64,000 nt of DNA, taken from positions 21,583,501 to 21,647,500 of the forward strand of contig CM072335.1 of the NCBI GenBank assembly GCA_036874045.1. The letters run 5' to 3'. How positions within the stretch are numbered: the stretch's first letter is position 1; each line of letters opens with the position of its first letter. Of this stretch, positions 1-11,753 are shown piece by piece. Below the pieces are notes generated by a model. That model searched no databases. It was not told the DNA's origin and worked only from the letters and a program-made list of their open reading frames with translations. Made by a program: the position numbers and the translations under genes. This DNA comes from Cymodocea nodosa. Taxonomy: Eukaryota > Streptophyta > Magnoliopsida > Alismatales > Cymodoceaceae.

Positions 1-89
1 GTCAGATGTTATTTTTACTATTTATCTTTAGAGGGAGAAATTCTTTTTTTCAAACTATGTCCTCACAAGAAAATGCTTTCTCTTCCTCC

Positions 90-270
90 TAAAGACTATG
101 TATACTACTGTTGTTAAAAACCTTACAATAGGTCTTGATAAGTTTGCTCCTTTCTCTATTAAGTGTTTGTTCATTTGTATTCACAAAGGATGTTGTTGCT
201 ATCATACTCCAACATTTTGCTGTAAGGTGATGATACCATCAAAGTAAGAAGTATTCTCAACACCTTTATA
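90..270 (+). mobile_element. Decayed copia integrase C-terminal fragment
   Basis: In one + frame this stretch reads like the segment after the copia integrase core (DKFAPFSIKCLF, then an aromatic/Cys-rich stretch and a VFSTP-like end), which in intact Tnt1/RE1-type elements recalls 'chromosomal-type' linker sequence before the reverse transcriptase. Stops and frame breaks show that it is dead. It lies in the right order and strand to belong to the same element as the RT and RNase H pieces at 1380-3040. Identification rests on remembered family patterns. Confidence 0.45.
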
Positions 271-1379
271 TCGACCCTACCATATTACCCACTCAAAAGG
301 ATATCCTATTAGTTGTTTCTCAATAATCTAAACCCCTGTAGATTTATCAAACATAGTGGAACAACCAAGGATTAAAAAATTGATTTAGATTGGTGATTTT
401 TCCCCAATCAAAAACTATTTTTCAGATGACTAATACCAAAATAATAAGTATTTATGATATTGATAGGGTTTGAGCAATCCATCCTTCAGGATTGTCATTG
501 ATTTACAAGATCATTAGAATTGGAGAACTTTTTGAATAACAAAAGGTTGGATCAATCGATCTATGCACTGGATAGTTCAACCAAGTGAAGCATTCTCTGT
601 TACATCATTGCATTCTACAAGCCTACAACCACCGTAATTCATTAGAAAAAGGAGAGGAAGGGGTGACAAATGCGAAAGGAGGAAGAAGGTAAAAAAATGA
701 AGAGAAAGGAAAAAATGGAAAAAAAAGATAAGGTGAAGAAAGAGAGAGAAGAAAGAAAAAAATATGGGAAGGAAAAAAGAAAAAAAAGGACATAGAAGAA
801 AAAAATTATTACATAAAAATTTATATTTAAAAAATGGTGGAAGCAATAAAAAATCACAAAAAGATATAATTTTAAAAAAAAATAATTCACAAATTTATTT
901 TCTATTTTTCTTATTAATTCACATGAGATTTTTTTAAAATATTAATTACATTATAGGCATTGATTTAAAAATTGAGATGGCATGATAAAAAAAAAGGAAG
1001 GAGAAACATTTTTTTTTTTAACAAAAAGAACAAATATAGTAAAACAGATTCATATAAGGGACATATATTTGTCCTTCACTTGAAAGAATTTTTTTTTGAA
1101 CAAAAAAGAAAAACAAAATATGTAATTAACATTTTATACATGATAATTGTTTAGAAAATTTATCTAGGTTTTTTTGTATGGTTATCATAACTTGCTTTTA
1201 TTTTATTCTTGAGTTTCAAATTGAAATTTTAAGTTTTTTTGTCATTTTTACAAAACTATTGCATTTCCATCAATACAATTTTTAATCCTTGATGCATTTC
1301 CTTTTTTTGGAGGATTGATCCTTAATACGGTACTAACATTTGAATCCTTAGGAATAACAATATTTCATCTACCACTATG
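271..1379. other. AT-rich stretch without a gene; purine-rich tract
   Basis: I see no coding signal here. Positions about 640-860 are a long A/G-rich tract, so the apparent reading frames in it are low complexity (Phe/Leu/Ser-rich on the - strand). The stretch interrupts the decayed copia element and may be inserted DNA, but no clear ends or target duplication are visible. Confidence 0.5.
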
Positions 1380-3050
1380 GTGTCATTTTCCTCACCTGAT
1401 GTAAATTCAACCCCATCTAACTTTGATCTACCTAATGCTCTTAGAAAAAGTACACACACCACCACAATACACCTTATTTTCAACTTTGTTTCCTATGATT
1501 CACTTAGTCCTTTTTGTCACTTTACGTTTTCCTTATTACCAGAGTCTATTCCATAGAATTATCATGAGATTCTTAGTCTTCCTCAACAGAAGGCTATCAT
1601 AGATGAAGAAATACAAGCTTTGAATAGCAATTGGTTGCTTGTCCAGAAGGTGCTTCAATAGTAGGCTATTAAGGTTTTTACCATCAAATGTCATGCTGAT
1701 GGCTCTATGGTTAGGTATAAAGTCTATCTTGTTGCTCATGATTTTACGCAAACATATGGTATTAATTATGTCAATACCTTCTCTTTAGTTGCCTATCTAA
1801 ATTCCATCTATATTATTTTATCTATGGCAATCAATAATAGGTGGACTCTATCTCAATCAAATGTTCACAATGCATTTTTATATGACAATCTTGATGAATA
1901 AGTCTTCATAGAGTAACTCCAAGTATATTGCTCAAAAGGAGAACACTATATGCTTACTTCAAAAGGTTATCTATAGACTAAAACAAAACCTAAAGGCATG
2001 GCTTGAAAAGTTTAATTCTATTACGATTTTACAAGACTTTAAGAGATGTGTTGTAGATCACTCTTTGTTAAAAAAGGATCGATAGGTTCTATTATATTAG
2101 TTGTCTATGTTGATAACATTATTGATAGGTGAATGAGATTTTCCAATTGAAGAAGTTTTTAGCCCAAAACTTTATCATTAAAGACATTGAAAAGCTAATG
2201 TATTTTTTAGGCTTTAACATTGTCTACCCAGGTGACAAAATTGCTCTTTCACAAAGGAAATCTACTCTTGATTTATTAAAAGAAACTTGTTTGTTAGAAT
2301 GCAAATCAGAACCAACCTTGGTTGAGTAGAATTCTCTCTTTTTGGGACACTACTTCTAAGCTAGTTCAAGATGTTGGAAAATATCATAGATTGATAGAAA
2401 AGCTAATTTATTTTATAGTTACTTGCTTTGATATTTCATATACAATTGATCATTTAAGTTAATTTATGCATGAATCTAGAATGATTCATTGGTATGCTTT
2501 TATGAGAATCTTAGCTTATGTTAAAGGTAATCCAGGCAAGAGATTAATTTATTCCAAACATAGACATTTGAATATTAAGGCATATTCAAATTAAGGCTAT
2601 ACAAGTGATAAAGGTGACAAAAGATTTACATCAAGTTAGTACTTATATAAGTGATAATCTTGTCACTTAAAGAAGCAAAAAAAAAAAATATTGTATCAAA
2701 GTTTAAAACAAAAGTTAAATACAAATCAATGTCATACACGGAAAGTGAAATGATATTATTTAAGTTTATCTTGACTAAACCTAGGACGAAGTTTGACCCA
2801 CCTATGAATATATATTATAACAATCAAGTAACTATTTACATTGCTAGCAATCTTATTTTTCATGAATGCACTAAATATATCAAAGTTAATTGTCACTACA
2901 TTCAAGAAATTGTTCTAACAAGAACTATTAGTACTCTCTACATCAGATCTTCTGAATAGCTTACTGACATTTTTACAAAAGGTTTGAAAAATAGTGCATT
3001 CAAAGAACTATGTGACAAAGTAGAAATGTATGATTTATAAATTCTAACTT
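1380..3050 (+). mobile_element. Decayed Ty1/copia reverse transcriptase and RNase H
   Basis: Remnant of a copia pol gene. In order: the linker before RT (DLPNALRK, FVSYDSLSPF; 1420-1520); RT start with VFTIKCHADGSMVRYK and DFTQTYGINYVNTFS (1670-1790); the segment matching the conserved DVKNAFL region as NVHNAFLYDNLDE (about 1860-1901); a later RT piece with MYFLGFNIVY (2190-2230); and RNase H with IYYNNQVTIYIASN and FHECTKYIKVNCHYI (2805-2910), followed by LTDIFTKGL (2957-2990). Stops occur between every block and at least two frame changes are needed, so no protein is made. The 3' LTR follows directly at 3060. Confidence 0.85.
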
Positions 3051-3059
3051 GACAGGGAG

Positions 3060-3188
3060 TGTTGAGATTTATTCTTGTATATGTGTAAGGGTATTTTAGG
3101 AATTTCAGATATGTAATTAGGGTGTATATATGCACTGTAAATCCTTATTATTGAAATACAATTAGTCTTTCCACCACCAAACTCAACA
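3060..3188 (+). repeat. Short 3' LTR of the decayed copia element
   Basis: Begins TGTTGAG and ends CTCAACA, a perfect 7-bp terminal inverted repeat of the TG...CA form used by LTRs. It sits directly after a purine stretch (gacagggag) that can serve as polypurine tract and about 20 bases after the end of the RNase H/C-terminal coding remnant. At 129 bp it is short for a copia LTR. No 5' partner was seen in the window, which would lie upstream of position 1. Confidence 0.6.
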
Positions 3189-3632
3189 GTTTCTATATAT
3201 AAAGGTTACATAAAAAAAACAAATACAAGCAAAGCAATGTGAGACTTAATCCACATATAATATACAATACATACATAATACCCTAATGCTCTAAAAGCCG
3301 TGATTGTCATTACAATAGAGTCCACAATTAATTATTCACTCCAATGCACACATCTTGATAGATGTAGAATTATGTTTTCCACCAAAATTGAAAAACTAAA
3401 AGATATGCCTTAGTGATGCATGCATATGATGATATTAAAATCTAAATGTGCATAATCGTAGGGCAAACATAACAAAGAAATATAGAACCAACACTCTCGT
3501 AATTAAAGAATTACAGACTATACTATGATACGTGACACATACAACAATATCAGCAAAGGAAAAGACTATGGGAAGAATATCAGCAAAATAATTAGAGCTT
3601 TCATTTGTTTACTAGAGGAAGCAGAATTCAAA
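3189..3632. other. No gene; weak LTR-like similarity
   Basis: No coding signal. Positions about 3190-3300 share short words (tatataaag, acataaa, caatgtgagact, ataccctaat) with the LTRs of the small element at 4365-5664, in the same orientation, so this may be another decayed copy of that LTR. Confidence 0.35.
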
Positions 3633-3761
3633 TTAATGGCTAATTACATCAAGTAGCAAGCGTTGTTGAGCAATGAGCTTGCGGATGGACAAGCAAACGT
3701 ATGGATAGGACAATGCCACAAGAGTGTTTACAAAGGTGTAGAGATGGTGGGGAAATTTTAT
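3633..3761 (-). pseudogene. Candidate final exon of the QWRF gene (degenerate)
   Basis: Read on the - strand after a possible CTTAG acceptor, this gives a 42-codon frame in phase with the preceding exon and containing KLIAQQRLLLD. QWRF proteins usually have a segment like K-V-I-A-Q-E-R-A-L-L-D-E near the C-terminus, so the match suggests the real last exon or its remnant. Here the frame stops four codons later, whereas family members normally continue with about 25 residues of conserved sequence. It could be a truncated exon, a decayed exon of a locus whose 3' end was lost, or coincidence. Confidence 0.3.
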
Positions 3762-3925
3762 CTAAGCATAATGTATTCATGACAATAACAAGGTACTTCG
3801 ATGGATAATTTAGAACAAACCCAATGTTCATAATTATAAATCAAATCAGTAGTTGAAAAAGCATGGCAGCATGAAGAATCTCATTATAAAAAACAAGAAG
3901 CATGACAGTTTGGCACATTACCTAC

Positions 3926-6900
3926 CTTTGGTAGCAAAGAACAAATTGAAGAGCCCATAGACTGAATAACATCTAGTGCTGAATTAACAGCATCCTTTAC
4001 AGCCTGAACATCCACCTGTCAAATCAGAAAAATAACCAGCATGAGAATAAATTTTCCACAAGATGCAACTCATAGAATACTATAATATAAAATCCCTAAG
4101 ATGCAAAATAATTTTTTTTACATACCCTAGTTCCTACACTAACTGGAAGGCGGAGCGTGCTTGCTTTCAATGCTTCTATCACACCTGCCAATAAACTAGA
4201 ATGACCTCTTTCTAATGAAGCCCAATCATCAAGGTACACCATCTGAATCAATCACCAGGGAATAAACTAATAGAAAATCTATGGCAATAATTATAGAAGA
4301 ATATTTCATTCATATGCAAAGATTGGATGCTTCAATAAAATAAACAAATATCAGTTACTAATGTTATGAGAATACAAGAAATAGGTGGAAAGTAAAATGT
4401 TTCTATTAGTAAAGATATGATTTTTATATATAGCAGTTACATAAAGAGGACAAATCGAACTTAACCAATATGAAACTAAACCTACAATAACTCTAATACA
4501 TCATTTATTTTCACACTCTCCTTCAAGCTAGAGCATCCAGCCTGTAATAAATTCAATAATACAACAAATTTGAACATAGCAAATACATAGAGAGACAAAA
4601 AAACTAGTAATCTAAGAACTATATCTCAGACAGTGGTGGATTAATCATCAGATATAATCTAACGTAGAAAACCAATTACTGTAGCAAAAGTAACAACCAA
4701 AGGCTATAATCTGAAAACTATATTTCAGATAGTAGTAGATTAATTATTAGATACAATCTGGGACAATAAAATAGATAAACAAATGTAGTCTTTTTTTCCT
4801 TTTTCTTTCCTTCTTTTTCTTTTTCTTCTTCTTCCTTTTTCTCTTTACTTTCTCTCTTTCTCTCTCCCTCTTTCTTTTTACCTTTTTCTTTTCTTTCCGT
4901 TCTCTTCTCCCTTTCTCCCTTCCACAACCCTTCTTCCCCTTTGTTCCCATCTGCAACAATGATCTTCTCCAACACAGCACCACACTTGCAAGCACTCAAA
5001 ACTCTACACTTGGCCTTCCCCTCCATTCAAAAGCACTACAAGAGATCCACACAAACATCTTCCTTGAACATGCAATCAACTTGCTTGCTTAGATGTGCAA
5101 TTGATGACTGATGGTAGTGGAAAACTTGGGCAGTCAGCAAAGGGGAAGGGTGGTGATGAGAGTTTCCAACAATGGAGGATGGAGGATTCAAATGGGTGGA
5201 TGGTAGTTTTTGGAGAGGGTTTTTAGAGAGGCCAGCAGTAGTGATGCATCAGGGTTTAGGAAGAGCGCCATCGAGGAAGGGCTAGAGGGGTTGGCAGTGA
5301 TGTTAGTGGTGGTTGGAGAGAGGCCTAGAGGACCTAGTGGTGGTAGACTAGGCTAATCAATAGAAGAAAAACATGGGAGGGGTGATGGTGATGAGAGGGA
5401 GGCAACAAACGATGGTAGTTAGGAGGAGAGTGATAGCTAGAACCTCCCTTCTCTCTGCCTAGATCTTTCATATTTTTGGATTCTCAAAACTTAAGTTATA
5501 GTATCATGTGAGAATACAAGAAATAGGTAGAAATGGAATAAGTCTATTAGCAAAGATATGACCTCTATACGTAAAGACTACATAAAGAGGACAAACCAAA
5601 TTTAACCAATGTAGGACTAATGCTACAATACCCACATAACCCTAATACATCAATTATTCTCATAAATGTATAATATGATATAAATATAAAGCAAAAAACA
5701 AAGATTCACTAAAATCCAACAATATCAAAGATGCTGGCAGTTTAGATCAATAATTTGATGAACTGCAAAACAATTCTAAGATATTCAAGCTCCTAAAGTG
5801 CCACTAAGGAAAGAGAAAAATAAAATATTGATGAAAATTTTTGTTAGTGAATACTGGATATACACTTCTAATGAAATATGAACCAAAGATAATTTTCACT
5901 ATGAATAGTCAGAATCATTGTGGAGAATTGGTGCATTTTATCTTAAATAGAATTTTCAAAGCTGTACATCAGAAAATGTAACCACCTTCTGGAAATACTG
6001 AAAAAAATTTCTCAGTAATAAAGAATTAGCGACAATTTTCATTTAGCCAAAGGATCTTGAAAGTGAAAAGCTAACTGAAAAAACCATCACTGAGCATGTT
6101 GAGGGTTGTGATACACTTAAATTTAACTTAGACAAAAGTGATTTCTTTTTTGACAATTTGTAGAACCTTTCTTTGAGTAGCCACAAGAGGAATTTCATTA
6201 AAAAGAAGAAAATAAAGGACTCACAAAAGCCGTAGGCAGACTAAAATCAAAATTCAAAAGGAAGGAAGACAAGGATTCCTGGGATAGGAAACACCAAAAA
6301 ACAAAAAACAGCACAACAAAAAGGAAAAGGTGGCTCTCAAAGTGAAGTTCATATGTCTTCAATTTTACAGAACTGACTTTACCCAAAAAAAAAATACAAT
6401 TTCGACTTTTTACAAATTTATTTTCTTCCATCACTAGAATGGCTTACCTCACCAGATCAAGTACAATTTAGACAATTCACCAGCATAAATACCTATATAT
6501 GCAGCCTCTGTCCATTCTCAAGGCTTCTCAAATATGCACATTTGAAATCCAAATAAAAATGATTCATGCAAGAGTAGGCCAACATCATGTCATATTATAA
6601 TAGTACCTGCTCTTTCAAAACAGAATTTATCTTGAAATGATTCCTGGATTCTTTCATGTTGATCTTTTTTGAGACAACAGAATCACGCAATTCCAAGATA
6701 GTGATGAATGTGCTGTAGAGGGTGTCCTGCTTCATCCATACAAAAAGATTCTAATGAATCTGCTACAAAAATTTTATAAAAAGCTGAAGATGAAATCTAT
6801 ATTTTATTTTGCGAACCATTTTACATTATTCTGAAGTACCAATATAACAGTTGTGGCATATGAGGGGGCCAAGGTTTATTTAAGGAAAAAGCGCATAAAC

Positions 6901-9900
6901 AAGAACTGACTGTTTATATATTGGTAAAAATGAAAAATGTACAATCAATATGATGAAATAAGCAAGTTCACACAGTACCAATTATGGTAAGCGTAGCCGT
7001 AATCCTTTAATTACTTGTCAACGAATATAGATACAGCTTATAGAGTTCATTTAAATTTCAATTTTATGCTTTTATTTTGTTGTTCATTGACAGGGATCAA
7101 TACTTGAGAAGCAATGCCATTTCCTGGTTAAAATGACATTAGTATAAAAAGAAATTTTCCATAAATAAATTATGGTCGCAATTACCAAATATGCTTCTAC
7201 CCAAGAAGTTATAGAAGAAAGACTTGGAAAGAATTAAAAAGACACAAGAATACGAGCATATTACTTTTACCATAGATCATAAAAGATATTGTGAGCTTGA
7301 ATTGACAAGTAATAAACTGAAGCGTAGTTTCCAAGATGATGGGCTGAATTGAAAAGAAGTTTGAGCATTGTATAAAAATTCCATGTATAAATTTATTAAA
7401 CTTCAAGAGAAAAAAGATACAAAGAAAAACATAACTAAGTCCTTAACCCTGTCCAATTGAAACACAATTTTCTTTTTCTCATTAATGAGCCTCACTTCTC
7501 TCCCCCTCTCATACCCTTTCATGTTCGTCCACCAGTCTAAGAAACCTTAAAGGGTATTGACGATGATGAAAGTGGTGAAAACGGTCACTACAGGATAAGG
7601 GAGAGGATGACGTAGGAGGAGAGGCTGGACAGGCATATGATGCAGGTGGTGACAGGAAAGAAGGCTCGGAGATGGGGTGGTAGGGTGGAAGTAGCAACGA
7701 TGTCCGGAAGGAGAAGGCACCTTGAATCCCGTCCATCCCTGACAGGTCGAGCACCTTGTAGGACTTCAACAGGACCAGCGACATGCAGGGGCCACTACTC
7801 TTCCGACGTCTAGTCTCCCTTGGCGCTCACGCCGGCGACGTCGTGACGCCTCCACACTGCTATGTCATAGGACCGAGGAGTCTGGTGGCCGGATAGCTAG
7901 GCAGCGTCGGCTACCACGGCCGGCTAGATGTGAGCGCCGCCATCAGTGGTAGCGACGGAGACGCATGCAGGTAGACGGAAGGACGGTTTCGGGTCGGAGT
8001 GGTCGGCCGAAAATGGCCGGTGTTTTCATTTTTCCTATTTTATTTTTGAAACTTGTAAAATTTAAATTCGCGTGAAAGGATGGTGACGAGAATCTTTACC
8101 ATCTAATTACACAACTTTGCATTAACGCTCTCGTATTTTTAAATTCTCAAAACCTAAGTTTCGATATTATATGAAAAAATAAGAAATAGCAGTAGATTGG
8201 TTTCATTGATAAATATAAAGTCTCTGTAATATAGAGATATATAAAGACCGTATAGAACAAACAAATATAGGTAATGTGTGATTAAAATCAGGTTCAATAT
8301 GTAATACAAGTATAATATCCTCATAGTCTAACATGTGTTCATAATAAATAATAACTAAATATTCACATAAATATCAAAACATACGCGAAAAACACACGAA
8401 TCTTATTTTGATTTCTTTTCTTTTCTTTTCTTTTTTGTAGCATACAGATACAAAAGGCTGGGCACGCTTAAAAATAAACATAAACTACAAGAGAAATGTA
8501 AATAAATAAAGATACGAGAAGTAACTAAATAGATGTTCATGCATTAAGAATTAATCAAAAATGAATCTAACGGAATTCAAATTTTTGAGATAAAAGTGTG
8601 AAAAATCCATTTCTTTCTGAACTCCTTGTATAAAAAAAAAAAACTCGTACTAGATAGGGTGAAAATTTATGTCCGCATCCAACAACCCTTTCGAAATTAA
8701 ATTCCCGCCCAAACTCATGACGCTCTCTCCACCCATACTTGTAATTACACTTCTCTCCACCACATCCCTCTCTCTTTGTTCATGCAACTCTTCTAGTGTC
8801 ACATTATATTACCTCTCGTCTGTTGAACTATTACTTGTCTCATATGCTTATTAACTACCCTCCATCTCTACATCTACCTCTTACATCACAAACCGTAAAT
8901 TCTTTTAAATGTATTTGCCTTTGACAGTGACCTAACTTCAATATCGCATTTTCGCCTTTTTTTTGTTTTTTACTTTATACTTGTTAAAGAGGAAGTAAGG
9001 TTTTTGTTCATGATTTTTTTCTGCTCAATTCTTTTCTTCCTTCTTTTTTTCTCTAGGAGATTTGCAAATGTCAGTCACGCTTTCATCATTGTATTTCTGT
9101 CAATGAAGATTATCCAAATATAAACAAACATTTTATCGATTTAAAATTAATTACTTTTCTGAACATACATAAATTTCAAATTTTATTATTTCGATTATCC
9201 AAATATGAACATTTTATCGATTTAAAATTAATTTCTTTTCTGAACATACATAAATTTCAAATTTTATTATTTCTTTTAAATAATATACAGAAACATCTAG
9301 TTTTCGATTTCCATCAAATTTTAAAGAAAATGTTTTATCACTTTTCTTGTGATCACCTTCGGTCTTGATGTCTACGTTCTTCTTGAAGTCCAATACTATT
9401 ACATGATAGAGAGAACCAAGTTCCATCCAAGAGTTTTCAAGATGTCAAAAGTTCATTTGAAAATTAATAAAAAATAAGACATCATAAGTTTTTCCATATA
9501 TTTTTCAACGTAGAATGTTTCATCTAACACTCTTCTTGCCCTTATGCTTCTTCTTTTAGCTTGTAAGTGTCCTACAGTTAAACGTGTGCAAATTTAAATT
9601 TATTCTAATATTACTTCGCAAGTTTATCTTAAAATTAATTAAAAATGAGAGAAAGGAGACACCACAATATAAAATCCAAGTTTTCTACGATATTTGAAAT
9701 GTTATCTTACGAACAAATGTATACAGATCTATTATAACATCTTATCGAAAGTTTTAACTTGAAACTCTTTCAGATATCATTTCGTCTTAACACAAAAACA
9801 ATATAATATAGGTAGAAATCTACTTGTACAAAATGTTTTAGAAAAGGAACAAAGCAATTAATTATTATTAAAGGGAGCAGTAGGAACTATTGGATATGTT

Positions 9901-11108
9901 ACCTCCATTCCCATTCTCTGTATGGATACGACGTCTACAGCCATTGCATTGACGAAGCGCCATTGCAGGTACCTATTGTATAGTATGCGCAACCGGTGTG
10001 CATCCTCCATGTGGTTTGCATTCTTCTTCCCTTTCCTAACATTTATGATGTAGCTGAGAACAGACGACGAAACGACGGTGAACGTCCCTGGTCTCGACCG
10101 GGAGGGGCTTGCATTGCTCCTGCACGACGGGTAGGTGGGCTTGGTTGGTGATGAAGGACGGGATGGACATGGACCTATCAACGGTAGCGACAGAGTCCTC
10201 GTCGGACGACCATGGTTTGTGGCTTTTTCCGGAGGATTGGAGGAGGAACTAGAACCACTTTCCAGGTCTGCTCTTCCAATTCCGTCCAAGGACATCCTCC
10301 TCGTTCCATCGCTTGCAGATTTGGTGGGGACCCTACCGGTATCATCCGACGCCGATGTCCTCTTCGGTGAAACCCCCCGTGACGGAACTCCCATGGAAGT
10401 GATATCCGTGCTCTTCGTCGTTGCAATTGAAGGTGATTTCGCCCCTGAAACGCCAGGCCAGCGATGGTGTTCTGCAACTCTGGAATGAGCCTTCTCCACG
10501 GGCTTCGGCTTCTCAGATTGGTCGGAGGAGTTCCTACCCCTAAGAGGCGTCCTCCTCCTCTCGCTCGAGCACTTGGACGGGTGATCCGCCGCCGTGGAGT
10601 GCGAGCCCGTAACTGTCTTGTCCCTCTTACTCACCGGGATCGAGATGGATTCCGACTGGAACGAAGAAGGCAGGCTACGCATAGCTGGCCAGAGACCCTC
10701 GGAAGTCCTTCCTCCCAATCTACGGCAAGACGAGTGCAACGCCACCGATGATTCACTCTCCGGAGTCGAAGGTCTCGAAGGAGAGGAAGATGGAGTCTCC
10801 GACAGCCTGGAGGACGGGGACGAAGGCGCGGACGACCTCGACGCGGGGGTGGGCGACCTCCGTCTCCTCTCGGCTGACTGCGCACGTTTGGACCCCTGAC
10901 CTCCATGGACAGGGCTCGACCTGGGAGCAGATGGGGACGGGAAGCGCTGGCGACCAGGGGCGGATGCGATTGGCGTCGACCCGGACTTGTACCTCGACGT
11001 AACTTCTCCAGCCCGGAGCTTCCGCTCATTGTGTGCGGCGTCATTGTTCGTCTCGGAAGGGAGAAGCGGCGACCTCGCGACGACCTTCTCCCTTTTCCAA
11101 AAATCCAT
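3926..11108 (-). CDS. QWRF-motif microtubule-associated protein (AUGMIN subunit 8 / SCO3 family)
   Basis: Plant-specific QWRF family proteins (AUG8, EDE1, SCO3) bind microtubules and join or resemble the augmin complex that recruits gamma-tubulin. Exons on the - strand: 9903-11108, 6607-6726, 4126-4242, 3926-4015, all ending in phase 0 with GT donors and AG acceptors; a possible last exon is 3633-3761. The start is the ATG at 11108 (MDFWKRE), not the in-frame TTG two codons earlier. Residues 1 to about 360 are Ser/Pro/Arg-rich and basic, as in the family's disordered microtubule-binding region. YNRYLQWRF with the signature motif is at about 377-385. Later exons give [36 protein letters not shown] and [17 protein letters not shown], all family hallmarks. 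About 510 residues are secure. Introns 1 (3.2 kb) and 2 (2.4 kb) hold transposable DNA. The C-terminal end is uncertain. Confidence 0.88.
4365..5664 (-). mobile_element. 1.3 kb non-autonomous LTR element (TRIM-like) with intact target duplication
   Basis: Two direct repeats, 4365-4515 (151 bp) and 5507-5664 (158 bp), flank a 991-bp interior. Repeat edges are TRTGAGAAT and ATTNTCAYA, that is TG...CA ends inside an inverted repeat. The element is bordered by the same 5 bases, aatgt, at 4360-4364 and 5665-5669. Reading the - strand, the right-hand LTR is followed by TGATACTATAAC, a decayed version of the tRNA-iMet primer site TGGTATCAGAGC, and the left-hand LTR is preceded by a purine tract (gaaggagag). 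The interior has no protein domain: part is a T/C-rich tract (4788-4920) and part is G-rich. It sits in intron 2 of the QWRF gene in the same orientation. Confidence 0.85.
7440..8350 (-). mobile_element. Probable second small LTR element, decayed
   Basis: At 8165-8345 the + strand shares the order of words seen in the LTRs at 4365 and 5507 (aaataagaaatag, atatataaagac, a gaacaaac stretch, ataatatcctcata). Just to its left, the - strand reads a primer-site-like sequence followed by CTTAGGTTTTGAGAAT, as in the 4365-5664 element. The interior (about 7500-8040) is unusually GC-rich for this window and contains no domain I recognise; its - strand frame from 7784 is Ser/Pro-rich after [17 protein letters not shown] matching left-hand LTR was not found, so the left boundary is a guess. 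Confidence 0.45.
9108..9273. repeat. Tandem duplication, two copies of about 83 bp
   Basis: 9108-9192 and 9193-9273 both start gattatccaaatat and end aaattttattatttc, with only a few differences (a 4-bp indel and substitutions). It lies in intron 1 of the QWRF gene and has no coding content. Confidence 0.85.
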
Positions 11109-11745
11109 CGGCAATCAGCACGACCATCCGGATCAATACCACATCGACACGACCATCGGTTCCACAAATCTGCAACCAGACGATTGGGGAAGAACGGTTA
11201 AACAGACAAAGGCGGGAAGCGGATGGTAATTGAAATAAATGGGAAGGCGTGTGGTGGGGTTTCACTTCCAACTTGCTACAATGATTAATGATAATTAGGT
11301 ATCAGAAACAATGATTCAGAGGAACTTTTCAGAATAAAAATTAGGTATCAGAAACATGAAACTCTCCGCCCAAACCAGATCCCAAGCAACAGAATACAAG
11401 AATCCATGCCGATCGAACAGGAAGGAAGAAGAGCGTCTCCGAAACCTGCACGAGCAGACAAAACCAGAGTGGCCCGAACTCCGTTCGCCTTGGGGGAAGG
11501 AAGAAGCAGGGGAGGGGGGGGGGGGGGGGTGAAAGGATGGATGGGATCTGGAGAAGAGCGGTGGTGGCCCAACGATCACCACATTCCGGAAAGAACGGCA
11601 CTTGCAGGTATAAAAGAGTGATGGACGAACGAAACCGAATTTTCTGGTTGGCGATGGTGTTTTCCTTCCACACGGACGTCAATTAAATTAAGCTAAGCAT
11701 GCATGTATTTTGGTAACCATCATTTATTTATCCATCTACCTCAAC
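11109..11745 (-). promoter_or_regulatory. Probable 5' leader and proximal promoter of the QWRF gene
   Basis: Between the start codon and a TATA-like box lies about 640 bp of mixed composition. It includes a run of about 18 G (11514-11530, within a longer G-rich tract) that would be C-rich in the transcript, and a short duplicated word (attaggtatcagaaac) at about 11294 and 11341. The frames on either strand here are short and Pro/Ser-rich and look non-coding. Confidence 0.35.
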
Positions 11746-11753
11746 TTTATATA
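11746..11753 (-). promoter_or_regulatory. TATA box candidate for the QWRF gene
   Basis: The - strand reads GTATATAAAG here, a good plant TATA match. A start site about 30 bases downstream would give a leader of roughly 600 bases before the ATG at 11108. No other strong TATA match lies nearer to the gene. Confidence 0.4.

Noticed and set aside
577..890. Phe/Leu-rich frames on the - strand
   Set aside because: They read an A/G-rich low-complexity tract; composition alone explains the open frames.
4718..5026. Lys/Glu-rich frame on the - strand, basic protein-like
   Set aside because: It reads the T/C-rich tract inside the TRIM-like element; no domain and the stretch is within an intron.
10135..11233. 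Several overlapping frames on both strands
   Set aside because: Shadows of the GC-rich first exon of the QWRF gene.
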